64,000 nucleotides of DNA from Hymenobacter wooponensis (GTDB taxonomy: Bacteria > Bacteroidota > Bacteroidia > Cytophagales > Hymenobacteraceae), in the NCBI RefSeq assembly GCF_004745865.1, contig NZ_SRKZ01000001.1:1054001-1118000 (forward strand). Direction: 5' to 3'. How positions within the stretch are numbered: the stretch's first letter is position 1; each line of letters starts with the position of its first letter. The notes below the pieces were generated by a model. That model did no database searches. It was given only the letters and a program-made list of their open reading frames with translations, and was not told where the DNA came from. The translations under genes were made by a program, and so were the position numbers. Positions 44,600 through 52,952 of this stretch are shown piece after piece.

Positions 44600-45711
44600 C
44601 GGAGAGTGCGGTAGAGGAACAGCGAGATTCCCAGAGCGAGATAATAAAAAAAATAGACAGCGTCGAGGAGTGGCAGCCACGCTAGCGGCAACCGGTCATC
44701 GAGCCGGCGGCCAAGCCGGGCATATACTGCCGTGACGCACACGGTACGAATACACCAGGCTATAGCCAAAGATACCCAATTGAGCGGGGAAAATAGCAGG
44801 CCGATTGCCGTGCCATAGAAAACCAGGTTGGCGCCTATAAAGATACCAACCCGGAGACGGTCAGAGAGTTTATACCGGCGCCCCGCGGAGAGATGCCGGC
44901 GCTTCTGAAGCCACCATGCCCCCCACGTTTGCGCCGGCTCACTCAGGGTGTGAGCCCCCGGCTCCGCCACTACCGCCACCCGTGCGCCTTGGGTCACGGC
45001 GTCCTGCACGAGCAGGTCGTCGTCGCCACCGAGACTACGGATGTGGGAGGCAAAGCCTTTGGTAGAATGAAAGACTTGACGCGTGTAGGCTAGGTTGCGC
45101 CCGACTCCCATATAAGGAAAACCACGCCATGCGAAAGACAAATACTGTGCCCCCGTCAGGAAGGTTTCAAACCGAATCAGCTTATTTAAAAACCCAGGCT
45201 CCGGGGCGTAGGCCGAGTAGCCCACTACCATATCGGCCGGGCGCCCGAAGCCGCGCTGCATATAGTTGAGCCACTGATTGGTGGCCGGAATGCAGTCGGC
45301 GTCGGTGAACAGCATGCGCGGGTGACGGGCTATTTTTATCCCCAGCGTAAGGGCGTATTTTTTTGGTGACAAACCGTCAGGCGTATTCTTGACAGTGACC
45401 ATTCGGACGTGCGGATAGTACTGCGTGAGCTGCTGGACATACAGAAATGTGTCATCCTCGGAACGGTCATCCACTAGAATAATCTCGAAACCGGCTGGGT
45501 AGTCTTGCTGCAATAGCAGGGGGAGCAAACGGCGTAGGTTTTCCAGCTCATTATGGGCGCACACCAGCACTGATACGGGCTCCGGGGCCGGTCCTTCGGT
45601 GGGCTCGGGTGCCCGGCGGGCAAACGGCAAGAAGTAGTAGGCCACATAGTACAGCTGCACTGCTATACTCAGCAGCAACAGGCCTAGGGCCGGGGAAACG
45701 TGAAAAGACAA
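44590..45711 (-). CDS. Membrane-bound family 2 glycosyltransferase
   Basis: 373 aa. One N-terminal membrane helix (LGLLLLSIAVQLYYVAYYFL) and about three at the C terminus frame a GT-A catalytic domain: VSVLVCAHNELENLRRLLPLLL, ILVDDRSEDDT, MLFTDADCIPA (D-x-D), GGDDDLLVQDAV and QKRRHLSAG in place of QxxRW. It would elongate or start a glycan from a nucleotide sugar at the inner membrane. The acceptor is unknown. It shares an operon with the sigma factor gene. Confidence 0.9.
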   Translation of the reverse strand: MSFHVSPALGLLLLSIAVQLYYVAYYFLPFARRAPEPTEGPAPEPVSVLVCAHNELENLRRLLPLLLQQDYPAGFEIILVDDRSEDDTFLYVQQLTQYYPHVRMVTVKNTPDGLSPKKYALTLGIKIARHPRMLFTDADCIPATNQWLNYMQRGFGRPADMVVGYSAYAPEPGFLNKLIRFETFLTGAQYLSFAWRGFPYMGVGRNLAYTRQVFHSTKGFASHIRSLGGDDDLLVQDAVTQGARVAVVAEPGAHTLSEPAQTWGAWWLQKRRHLSAGRRYKLSDRLRVGIFIGANLVFYGTAIGLLFSPLNWVSLAIAWCIRTVCVTAVYARLGRRLDDRLPLAWLPLLDAVYFFYYLALGISLFLYRTLRWK

Positions 45712-45734
45712 AGCGCAGAACGTGAATTAGTCCG

Positions 45735-45742
45735 CAAAAGTA
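45735..45742 (-). promoter_or_regulatory. -7 box TACTTTTG for the glycosyltransferase-sigma operon
   Basis: Minus-strand TACTTTTG, 24 bases before the glycosyltransferase ATG; matches TAnnTTTG. No clear -33 TTTG. Confidence 0.5.
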
Positions 45743-45762
45743 GGCATTCGGGGTGGGCAGAG

Positions 45763-45770
45763 TACCTTTG
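45763..45770 (+). promoter_or_regulatory. -7 box TACCTTTG for tgt
   Basis: Matches TAnnTTTG and faces tgt, giving a leader of about 100 bases to the ATG at 45877. The divergent box at 45735-45742 lies only 20 bases away. Confidence 0.5.
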
Positions 45771-45876
45771 TAGTTGGATCAGTTGCGGGTTGCGGGTTGC
45801 TAGCTGCCAGGTTGTTTAGTTGAAACACCTCAAGCTTGGCAACGGCACCTTGCAGCTGCAACTCACTTCTGCTAGA

Positions 45877-47007
45877 ATGACCTTCGATTTAGTAACTCAG
45901 GACCCGCATACCAAAGCCCGCGCCGGCGTGGTGCACACCGACCACGGCGCCATTGAAACCCCCATTTTCATGCCCGTAGGTACGGCGGGCACCGTGAAGG
46001 CCGTGCAGCAGCGCGACCTCAAGGACGATATTCAAGCCCAGATTATCCTCGGCAATACCTACCACCTCTACCTGCGCCCTGGCCTAGACGTGCTGAGCAA
46101 GGCAGGTGGCTTACACAAGTTCAACGGCTGGGACCGGCCCATTCTCACCGACTCGGGCGGGTACCAGGTGTACTCGCTGAGTGGCACGCGCAAGATCAAG
46201 GAGGAAGGCGTGAAGTTCCGCTCTCACATTGACGGCTCCCAGCACCTGTTTTCGCCGGAGGGCGTGATGGACATTCAGCGCACCATCGGGGCCGATATTA
46301 TCATGGCCTTCGACGAGTGCACGCCCTGGCCCTGCGAGTATGACTACGCCGCTCGCTCCCTCGACATGACGCACCGCTGGCTCAAGCGCTGCATTCAGCG
46401 CTTCGACAGCACCGAGGGCCACTACGGGTATTCGCAAACCCTTTTCCCCATTGTGCAGGGCTCCACGTTCAAAGACCTGCGCGTGAAGTCGGCGGAGTTT
46501 ATTGCCGAGCAGGGCCGCGAGGGTAACGCCATTGGCGGCCTGAGCGTGGGCGAGCCTGCCGAGATGATGTACGAGATGACGGAAATCGTCTGCGACATTC
46601 TGCCCCAGGACAAGCCCCGCTACCTGATGGGTGTGGGCACGCCGGCTAACATCCTCGAAAACATTGCGCTAGGCGTAGATATGTTCGACTGCGTGATGCC
46701 CACTCGCAACGCCCGCAACGGCATGCTGTTCACCACCCAGGGCATCATGAACATCAGCAATAAGAAGTGGGCCGAGGACTTCGAGCCGATTGATGCGGAG
46801 TTGGGCGGCTACGTGAGCACGTTTTACTCCCGCGCTTATGTGCGCCACCTGTTCCAGAGCAAGGAGATGCTGGGCCCCCAGATTGCCTCTATTCACAACC
46901 TGAGCTTTTACCTGTGGCTGGTGAAGCAAGCCCGGCAGCAAATCCTAGCTGGCACCTTCCGCGAGTGGAAGGAGAAGATGGTGAAGCAGGTGATGACACG
47001 ATTGTAG
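45877..47007 (+). CDS. tgt: Queuine tRNA-ribosyltransferase lacking the zinc cysteines
   Basis: 376 aa from the ATG at 45877 (MTFDLVTQDPHTKARAGVV). It exchanges G34 of GUN-anticodon tRNAs for preQ1. The general base Asp is residue 92 in DSGGYQV and the nucleophile Asp is 271 in FDCVMPTRNARNG. In E. coli-type enzymes C-x-C-x2-C precedes NYSRAY; here that segment reads DAELGGYVSTFYSRAY, so the three Cys are Leu 309, Gly 311 and Ser 314, while the fourth ligand, His 340, remains. The enzyme is probably zinc-free. From memory, other Bacteroidota share this change. Confidence 0.95.
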   Translation: MTFDLVTQDPHTKARAGVVHTDHGAIETPIFMPVGTAGTVKAVQQRDLKDDIQAQIILGNTYHLYLRPGLDVLSKAGGLHKFNGWDRPILTDSGGYQVYSLSGTRKIKEEGVKFRSHIDGSQHLFSPEGVMDIQRTIGADIIMAFDECTPWPCEYDYAARSLDMTHRWLKRCIQRFDSTEGHYGYSQTLFPIVQGSTFKDLRVKSAEFIAEQGREGNAIGGLSVGEPAEMMYEMTEIVCDILPQDKPRYLMGVGTPANILENIALGVDMFDCVMPTRNARNGMLFTTQGIMNISNKKWAEDFEPIDAELGGYVSTFYSRAYVRHLFQSKEMLGPQIASIHNLSFYLWLVKQARQQILAGTFREWKEKMVKQVMTRL

Positions 47008-47081
47008 GCCTCTTTCCGTTTGGTGTTAAACGCTATCAATCGTTCCCCTTCAACTACCTCGGTTTGTTCTCTTGAACACCA

Positions 47082-48161
47082 ATGCTCAGACTCCTCGATA
47101 AATACATTCTCAAGAAGTTTCTCACCGCGTTTTTCTTCACGGTAGTGCTGCTGGTGTCCGTTATCTGCGTGATTGACTTCACGGAGAAGAACGACGACTT
47201 TATTCAGCACGACCTGGGGGCTTGGCAGATCATTTCGGAGTACTACGTGAACCTGTTCCCGTACTTCGCCAACTTACTCTCCCCCATCACGGTGTTTATT
47301 GCGGTAGTGTTCGTGACGGCGCAGTTGGCCTCTCGCACCGAGGTGGTGGCCATGCTGGCTTCGGGCATCAGCTTTAAACGGTTTCTGCTGCCATACGTGA
47401 TGGGTAGCGCTATTTTGGGCGCCCTCACGATGGCCATGACGGGCTGGCTGATTCCGATTGCCAACAAAACGCGCGTGCAGTTCGAGAAGGCCTATATCAA
47501 GAACCCCTACCGCTTTAGCGGGCGCAATGTGCACTTCAAGATTGGGCCCAACTCCTACGCCTTCATGGAGAGCTACGACAATGTGAACAACGTGGGCTAC
47601 AAGTTTGCGCTGGAAACCGTGGAAGGCACTCTGCTCAAGCGCCGCCTCACCGCCGAAGCCATTAGCTGGGACTCCACCAAACACGCCTGGAAACTCACTC
47701 CCCAACTAATTCGCACCTTCAACGGCGAAAAGGAAACCCTGAAAAGCGTACCCGCCCGCGACACCACGCTCAACCTCTACCCCAAGGATTTCGCCAGCAC
47801 CTACCGCCTCGCCGAAACCCTCACGCTGCCGGAGCTCAACAAGTTTATTCAGCAGAAAATTGACCGCGGCGCCGACGATACCCAGCTCTACCTGAGCGAA
47901 AAGTATGAGCGCTACGCCTACCCCTACGCCATGTTCATCCTGACGGTGATAGGGGTAATTATGAGCGCCCGCAAGAGCCGGGCCGGCGTAGGCGGGCAAA
48001 TTGCGCTGGGTTTCGTGCTGGCTTTCGTGTTCATCATCTTTGTGATTCTGAGCCGCAACCTAGCCTCAGTAGGCACATTGCCGCCGCTGTTGGCCGCCTG
48101 GGTGCCCAGCATTGTCTTTACTGGCATCGGCCTTATCCTGTACCGCGTCGTTCCGCAATAA
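47082..48161 (+). CDS. LptF/LptG family permease
   Basis: 359 aa. YjgP/YjgQ fold: three membrane helices at the start (FLTAFFFTVVLLVSVICVIDF, LLSPITVFIAVVFVTAQLA, VMGSAILGALTMAMTGWLI), a periplasmic jelly-roll of about 150 residues (FKIGPNSYAFMESYDN...), and three helices at the end (YAMFILTVIGVIMSA...). With LptB it draws lipopolysaccharide from the inner membrane into the Lpt bridge. It follows tgt by 74 bases, an order found elsewhere in Bacteroidota. Whether it is F or G cannot be decided. Confidence 0.92.
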   Translation: MLRLLDKYILKKFLTAFFFTVVLLVSVICVIDFTEKNDDFIQHDLGAWQIISEYYVNLFPYFANLLSPITVFIAVVFVTAQLASRTEVVAMLASGISFKRFLLPYVMGSAILGALTMAMTGWLIPIANKTRVQFEKAYIKNPYRFSGRNVHFKIGPNSYAFMESYDNVNNVGYKFALETVEGTLLKRRLTAEAISWDSTKHAWKLTPQLIRTFNGEKETLKSVPARDTTLNLYPKDFASTYRLAETLTLPELNKFIQQKIDRGADDTQLYLSEKYERYAYPYAMFILTVIGVIMSARKSRAGVGGQIALGFVLAFVFIIFVILSRNLASVGTLPPLLAAWVPSIVFTGIGLILYRVVPQ

Positions 48162-48163
48162 AA

Positions 48164-48282
48164 GTGATTTAGTAACTGAGTGACTAAGTGAATGGAATGG
48201 GCCAGTGGCCTACACTGTGCGTATGGCGCGGTTCGAGCTAATCGAATGTCAAACTCACTTTATCACTCAGTTACTAAATCAC
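48164..48282. repeat. 28-base inverted repeat with 63-base loop
   Basis: 48164-48191 (GTGATTTAGTAACTGAGTGA...) pairs with 48255-48282 with one mismatch. It lies between the LptF/G and EamA genes, both plus strand, starting just after the first stop codon. The sequence is unlike the other repeats in the window and much AT-richer than its flanks, which suggests a separate repeat family. Confidence 0.7.
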
Positions 48283-48293
48283 CACCTCCCCTT

Positions 48294-49208
48294 ATGCTCA
48301 AAGACTACCTTCGCCTGCATTTCATTGTATTGCTCTGGGGCTTCACGGCCATTCTGGGCAAGCTCATTTCAGTGCCGCCGGTGGAACTGGTTTTTTGGCG
48401 CACGCTGCTGGCCGCTACTGGCCTAGCGGTGCTGCTGCTCGCCCGTAAGCAGCCGTGGCGGGTACCAGCTGGCGAGGCTTTGCGCATGTTGGGTGTAGGC
48501 GTGTTGGTAGCAGCCCACTGGATAACCTTTTTCCTGGCCGCGCGCCTTTCCTCCGTAAGCGTGTGCCTAGCTGGCATGGCTACGCTGGCTCTCTGGACGT
48601 CGTTCCTGGAGCCCCTAATTTTGTGGCGACGCATCCGGTTTTACGAGGTAGGCCTAGGCCTGCTGACGATGGTGGGGCTATACTTGGTATCGCAGGCCGA
48701 GTTTGATCAAATGGCGGGCCTGCTGGTCGCTATCCTTTCGGCAGGATTATCGGCGCTCTTCAGCGTGCTAAATGTGAAACTGGTGAAACGCCACGCCCCG
48801 CTCCGACTCACGTTTTATGAGATGAGCGGCGCCTGCCTCAGCATTGCGCTTTTCTTCCCCATCTACAGCCACTATTTCACCAACGGCACTGGCCTGCAGC
48901 TAGCCTGGCGTGGCTTCGACTGGCTGTGGCTGCTGGTGCTGGCTGGCGGTTGCACCGTGTATGCCTTTTCCTCATCAGTGGAGCTGATGAAGCGCCTTTC
49001 AGCGTTTGTTATCAACCTCACCATCAACCTAGAACCAGTGTACGGCATTTTGCTAGCTGTGCTAATTTTTGGCTCGCAGGAGAAGATGTCGAATGGGTTC
49101 TACCTCGGTACGCTAGTGATTCTATTCAGTGTGCTTATCCACCCCGTCATTGAACAGTGGAATAAGCGCCGCCAACGCCAGCCAGAGCCTGTGGAGGCAG
49201 TGATATAA
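48294..49208 (+). CDS. EamA family transporter
   Basis: 304 aa from the ATG at 48294 (MLKDYLRLHFIVLLWGFTAILGK); the open frame runs further upstream through the inverted repeat, which is unlikely to be coding. About ten membrane helices in two EamA halves are seen, with ELVFWRTLLAATGLAVLLLA and, in the second half, LSAFVINLTINLEPVYGILLAVLIFG. It is a drug/metabolite exporter-type carrier; the substrate is unknown. The C terminus is basic and cytoplasmic. Confidence 0.9.
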   Translation: MLKDYLRLHFIVLLWGFTAILGKLISVPPVELVFWRTLLAATGLAVLLLARKQPWRVPAGEALRMLGVGVLVAAHWITFFLAARLSSVSVCLAGMATLALWTSFLEPLILWRRIRFYEVGLGLLTMVGLYLVSQAEFDQMAGLLVAILSAGLSALFSVLNVKLVKRHAPLRLTFYEMSGACLSIALFFPIYSHYFTNGTGLQLAWRGFDWLWLLVLAGGCTVYAFSSSVELMKRLSAFVINLTINLEPVYGILLAVLIFGSQEKMSNGFYLGTLVILFSVLIHPVIEQWNKRRQRQPEPVEAVI

Positions 49209-49227
49209 TTCTCTAGAATAAGTTTTC

Positions 49228-49265
49228 GGAACGACCTGCTTTGCCGTAGTAAAGCAGGTCGTTCC
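49228..49265. terminator. Bidirectional terminator between EamA gene and ispE
   Basis: GGAACGACCTGCTTT, loop GCCGTAGT, AAAGCAGGTCGTTCC, followed by five T. Confidence 0.88.
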
Positions 49266-49289
49266 TTTTTATCCTGACTAAGGTGCAGC

Positions 49290-50102
49290 TTATAGCCGAC
49301 CGTCCCATACGGTATATTCTGTTGGCAAGGCTATTTGCGGCGGCACTTCTAGGCCAGGGAACAGCCCATATACAGCCGAGCCCGAGCCCGATAAACTAGC
49401 ATAAACCGCTCCGGCAGCGTACAGGGCCTGCTTGATTTCGCCCAACACCGGGTAAAATGGCGTCAGAGCATCCTCAAAGTCATTGCTGACGGTTTCGCGC
49501 CAGGTTTCCAGGGGCTGCGCCAGAGCAGCCCGTAGCTCGTGTCGCGGCGGCTTGGCCGTTACGCGGCTGTAGGCCTCGGCCGTGCTGATGTGTAGGCCTG
49601 GATACACGACTTTGCACGCCACGCCCGTCAGATCTAGCGAAATACCCTCAAATACGTCGCCTTTCTCATAGGCGAATACGGGTTTATTCTGGATGAAGAA
49701 GGCGCAGTCGGAGCCCAGGCGGCGGGCGTAGGCCTGTAGCGTTTCGGTGGGTAGCTCCAGCTTAAACAGCTCGTTCAGGGCGCGTAAGGCGAAGGCCGCG
49801 TCGCCAGAGCCTCCGCCCAGGCCAGCCCCAATGGGCACCAGCTTGTGCAGATGCATTTGAACTGGCGGCAGGTTGAAATCAGTTTTCAGCAGCTCGTAGG
49901 CCCGCAGGCACAGGTTCGTTTCCGGCTCACCAGGAATTGGGATGCCGGTGAGGGCGAGGCTGATTTCAGCGGCGGGCAGCACCTCCAACGCATCGGTCCA
50001 GGGCAGCGGCACAAACACCGATTCAAGATTGCGGAACCCATCGGGGCGCTGCCCCGTGATATAGAGGCCTAGATTGAGCTTGGCATTGGGGAAAACGAGC
50101 AT
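49290..50102 (-). CDS. ispE: 4-diphosphocytidyl-2-C-methyl-D-erythritol kinase
   Basis: 270 aa GHMP kinase. It phosphorylates CDP-methylerythritol in the MEP isoprenoid pathway. It starts MLVFPNAKLNLGLYITGQRPDGFRNLESVF, with the substrate-binding Lys and Asn, and has the ATP loop PIGAGLGGGSGDAAFALRALN. The C-terminal block YASLSGSGSAVYGLF is the GHMP motif 3. A TAGCTTTG box ends just five bases before the ATG, so the mRNA may be leaderless. Confidence 0.95.
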   Translation of the reverse strand: MLVFPNAKLNLGLYITGQRPDGFRNLESVFVPLPWTDALEVLPAAEISLALTGIPIPGEPETNLCLRAYELLKTDFNLPPVQMHLHKLVPIGAGLGGGSGDAAFALRALNELFKLELPTETLQAYARRLGSDCAFFIQNKPVFAYEKGDVFEGISLDLTGVACKVVYPGLHISTAEAYSRVTAKPPRHELRAALAQPLETWRETVSNDFEDALTPFYPVLGEIKQALYAAGAVYASLSGSGSAVYGLFPGLEVPPQIALPTEYTVWDGRL

Positions 50103-50106
50103 GCGG

Positions 50107-50114
50107 CAAAGCTA
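50107..50114 (-). promoter_or_regulatory. -7 box TAGCTTTG directly at the ispE start
   Basis: Minus-strand TAGCTTTG ends five bases before the ATG at 50102. If used, transcription would begin at or next to the start codon. Confidence 0.42.
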
Positions 50115-50155
50115 GCGCTCTGCTGCTACTTGCGCTATCTGTCGGCCAAGACAAG

Positions 50156-50163
50156 TAGATTTG
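50156..50163 (+). promoter_or_regulatory. -7 box TAGATTTG directly at the sugar transferase start
   Basis: TAGATTTG ends seven bases before the ATG at 50170. Together with the ispE box it forms a 67-base divergent promoter region with almost no leader on either side. Confidence 0.42.
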
Positions 50164-50169
50164 TCCTGC

Positions 50170-50826
50170 ATGTCTTCTGCCTCATCTGCTTCTTGGTACG
50201 CCCGTTACGGCAAGCGCCTGCTCGATGCGGCCCTGGCAGCGCCACTGCTGCTGCTGAGCCTGCCTGTGCTGCTGCCGGTTGCGCTGGTGCTGGCCGCGCA
50301 GAACCACGGTGCGTGGCTGTTCCGCCAGCGTAGGCCAGGTTTGGCCGGACAGATATTCGTGCTGTACAAGCTCCAGACCATGACCTCCCATCGAGATGCG
50401 CTAGGCCACCTCCTGCCCGATGCAGACCGCCTTACCCGGCTCGGCCGCTGGGTGCGGGCCACGTCTCTGGATGAGCTGCCCCAACTCTGGAACGTGATGC
50501 GCGGCGACATCAGCTTGGTGGGCCCTAGGCCACTGCTAGAGCAATACTTGCCGCTGTACTCCCCTGAGCAAGCCCGCCGCCACGAGGTTCGGCCAGGTAT
50601 CACGGGCTGGGCTCAGGTAAATGGGCGCAACGCCATTTCCTGGGAGCAGAAGTTTGCGCTTGATGTCTGGTACGTAGATCACCTCAGCTTTTGGCTTGAT
50701 TTACGTATTCTGTGGCGCACCGCCTCGCGGGTACTGGGGGCTTCGGGCATTACCGCTCCTGGGCAGGCTACTACTACCGCTTTCACCGGCACCCCCACTT
50801 CCCCCGATTCATCTCGCACCACATGA
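50170..50826 (+). CDS. PglC-like sugar-1-phosphate transferase
   Basis: 218 aa from the ATG at 50170. A single hydrophobic re-entrant helix (LLDAALAAPLLLLSLPVLLPVALVLAAQ) is followed by the compact polyprenyl-phosphate phosphoglycosyl transferase domain: VLYKLQTMTSHRD, the catalytic Asp-Glu in ATSLDELPQLWNV, ISLVGPRPLLEQYL, and VRPGITGWAQVNGRN. It would load a sugar phosphate onto undecaprenyl phosphate in the inner membrane. The size and next two genes match Campylobacter PglC, with PglD- and PglE-like enzymes following. The stop overlaps the next start as ATGA. Confidence 0.92.
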   Translation: MSSASSASWYARYGKRLLDAALAAPLLLLSLPVLLPVALVLAAQNHGAWLFRQRRPGLAGQIFVLYKLQTMTSHRDALGHLLPDADRLTRLGRWVRATSLDELPQLWNVMRGDISLVGPRPLLEQYLPLYSPEQARRHEVRPGITGWAQVNGRNAISWEQKFALDVWYVDHLSFWLDLRILWRTASRVLGASGITAPGQATTTAFTGTPTSPDSSRTT

Positions 50827-51536
50827 GCACTTCCCAGCTGCCTTCCCCCAGCCTCTCAGAACCAACTATGCTACCACCAGCTGACGCCCTACCGCGTCTG
50901 GTAATTGTGGGCGCTGGTGGCCTAGGCCGGGAGGTGCTGGTGCTGGCGCGCCAAATCAACGAAGCTCGCTTAACATGGGACATCCAGGGGTTCTATGATG
51001 ATCGGGCGCCGGCCACTCCTACTATTCACGGGCTGCCTTACCTGGGCTCTAGCACTGAGTTGAACGCAACACCCGAGCCGCTGTACGTCATCATTGCCGT
51101 GGGGAATGGACAGAGTCGGGCCGCGCTGGCCGCTCGACTTACGTCTCCCCTCCTCACCTTCGCTACCCTTGTGCACCCAGGAGTGGCCTGCCAGCCCTAT
51201 CAACAGCTGCAGTTTGGGCCCGGCTGCATCATTAGTCAGGGCTGCGTGCTCACCTGCGACATTCGGCTAGGCCACCACGTGCTGCTGAATCTCGGCTGCA
51301 CCATCGGCCATGATGCCGTGTTGGAAGACTTCTGCTCCCTCATGCCGCATGCCAACGTGGGCGGCGAGGCGTATCTGGAACGAGGTGTGTACTTGGGCAC
51401 TAACGCCACTGTCATCAACCAGGTGCGCATCGGGGCCCGCACCATCATTGGGGCCGGCGCCGTGGCCGTGCGCGATTTACCGGCCGATTGTACGGCCGTA
51501 GGTGTTCCGGCCCATGCCATTAAGCAGCACAAATAG
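50823..51536 (+). CDS. PglD/NeuD-like sugar O- or N-acyltransferase
   Basis: 237 aa from the ATG at 50823. A Rossmann-like N domain (RLVIVGAGGLGREVLVLARQIN...IQGFYDD) precedes a left-handed parallel beta helix with hexapeptide repeats (GCIISQGCVLTCDIRLGHHVLLNLGCTIGHDAVLEDFCSLMPHANVGGE). The His in IGHDAVLED is the probable catalytic base. Enzymes of this family acetylate a UDP-4-amino-sugar (PglD) or sialic acid (NeuD). The next gene's aminotransferase favours the PglD role. Translation is coupled to the sugar transferase. Confidence 0.9.
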   Translation: MSTSQLPSPSLSEPTMLPPADALPRLVIVGAGGLGREVLVLARQINEARLTWDIQGFYDDRAPATPTIHGLPYLGSSTELNATPEPLYVIIAVGNGQSRAALAARLTSPLLTFATLVHPGVACQPYQQLQFGPGCIISQGCVLTCDIRLGHHVLLNLGCTIGHDAVLEDFCSLMPHANVGGEAYLERGVYLGTNATVINQVRIGARTIIGAGAVAVRDLPADCTAVGVPAHAIKQHK

Positions 51537-51686
51537 CTACGTAAGTCCGATGCTTCTTGCAGCCCGGTTAGCAGGCTTAAAGTCGAAAGATATCCGATAA
51601 GCGGCTAGGCCCCTGCCTGATATTCCTATCTTGCGGGTACGGCATCGGTCTTACCCGACACGAGTTGCTTCAGCTTACCCCTCTCT

Positions 51687-52841
51687 ATGCGCAGTCAGGA
51701 TTACGACCGGATTTTTCTTTCTCCTCCCCATCTCGGCCGCCACGAGTTAAACTACCTGCACAAAGCTATTGAGGACAACTGGGTCGCGCCGGCCGGTCCA
51801 AATCTGGATGGCTTCGAGCGCGACATCTGCGAATTTACGGGCGCCGGCCATTGTGTGGCGCTTACCTCAGGCACGGCAGCCATCCACCTGGGCTTACGGC
51901 TGCTAGGTGTAGGGCTCGGCGATGAAGTACTCTGCCCATCCTTCACGTTTGTGGCCACGGCCAACCCCATCGTTTATTTGGGGGCTACCCCGGTTTTTGT
52001 TGACAGCGAAGCAGACACCTGGAATATCTGCCCGCAGCGGCTACGTGAGGCCATCGAAGACCGGATTCGGCAGGGCCGCACGCCCAAAGCACTCATTCTG
52101 GTTCACCTCTACGGTATGCCAGCTAAAATACAGGAGGTACTGGAGATAGCCGCAGAGTTTGACATTCCGGTTCTGGAAGATGCCGCCGAAGCGCTTGGCT
52201 CCCGCTACGATGGCCGCCCGCTGGGTACGTTTGGGGCCGTGGGCGTCTTCTCCTTCAACGGCAACAAAATACTTACTACCAGCGGGGGCGGTGCCTTGGT
52301 TACCAACAACCAGGAGTGGGCACAAAAAGCCCGCTTCTGGGCCACGCAAGCCAAAGACCCGGCACCGTATTATCAGCACTCCGATATCGGCTATAACTAC
52401 CGACTCAGCAACCTACTAGCGGGTATCGGCCGGGGCCAGATGGAGCTGCTGGAAGACCGAGTAAAAAAGCGCCGCGAAACCTACTTGTGGTATAAGCTCA
52501 ACCTGCAGACCGTACCTGGCCTAGCCATCAGCCAGACGGAGCCCGCTGGCAGCCGTTCTAACCGCTGGCTTACCACCGTGCTCCTCGACCCAGCTCACAC
52601 CACTACTACCCCGGAGCAATTGCGACTGCATCTGGAAACCCATAACATTGAGAGCCGGCCGCTGTGGAAACCGCTGCACCTGCAGCCGCTTTTTACTGCG
52701 GCTCCCATGTACGGCGGCAGCGTTTGCGAGGAGTTATTTACCCACGGCTTGTGCCTACCCTCGGGGTCTGCACTCACAGAAACTGACTTGCACCGGGTTG
52801 CCGACGCGATTAAAGCCGCTGTGAGAAGCAAAGAAGCCTAG
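51687..52841 (+). CDS. DegT/DnrJ/EryC1/StrS PLP-dependent sugar aminotransferase (PglE-like)
   Basis: 384 aa. It would add an amino group to a UDP-4-keto-hexose. The PLP Lys is residue 194 in FSFNGNKILTTSGGGALV; the phosphate contacts lie in ALTSGTAAIHLGLRLL and the cofactor Asp/Glu in VLEDAAEALG. IFLSPPHLGRHELNYLHKAIEDNWVAPAGPNLDGFE is the PglE-like opening. A 150-base gap with no terminator separates it from the acyltransferase gene. The 4,6-dehydratase (PglF) that would supply its substrate is not in the window. Confidence 0.92.
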   Translation: MRSQDYDRIFLSPPHLGRHELNYLHKAIEDNWVAPAGPNLDGFERDICEFTGAGHCVALTSGTAAIHLGLRLLGVGLGDEVLCPSFTFVATANPIVYLGATPVFVDSEADTWNICPQRLREAIEDRIRQGRTPKALILVHLYGMPAKIQEVLEIAAEFDIPVLEDAAEALGSRYDGRPLGTFGAVGVFSFNGNKILTTSGGGALVTNNQEWAQKARFWATQAKDPAPYYQHSDIGYNYRLSNLLAGIGRGQMELLEDRVKKRRETYLWYKLNLQTVPGLAISQTEPAGSRSNRWLTTVLLDPAHTTTTPEQLRLHLETHNIESRPLWKPLHLQPLFTAAPMYGGSVCEELFTHGLCLPSGSALTETDLHRVADAIKAAVRSKEA

Positions 52842-52952
52842 CTAAATCAGTACAAAACATGCTAGGCCAGTACATAAAGTTCCTTATGCAGTACTAGTGG
52901 CACAAACCGTCGAAAGTTTGGTACAAGAAAAGTTACATAAGTATAAAAGCAC

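Noticed and set aside
48192..48293. Earlier start for the EamA transporter
   Set aside because: It would encode part of the inverted repeat and put a polar stretch before the first membrane helix.
50712..50822. Earlier start for the PglD-like acyltransferase
   Set aside because: It overlaps the sugar transferase extensively out of frame; the ATG at 50823 overlaps its stop as ATGA, the usual coupling layout.
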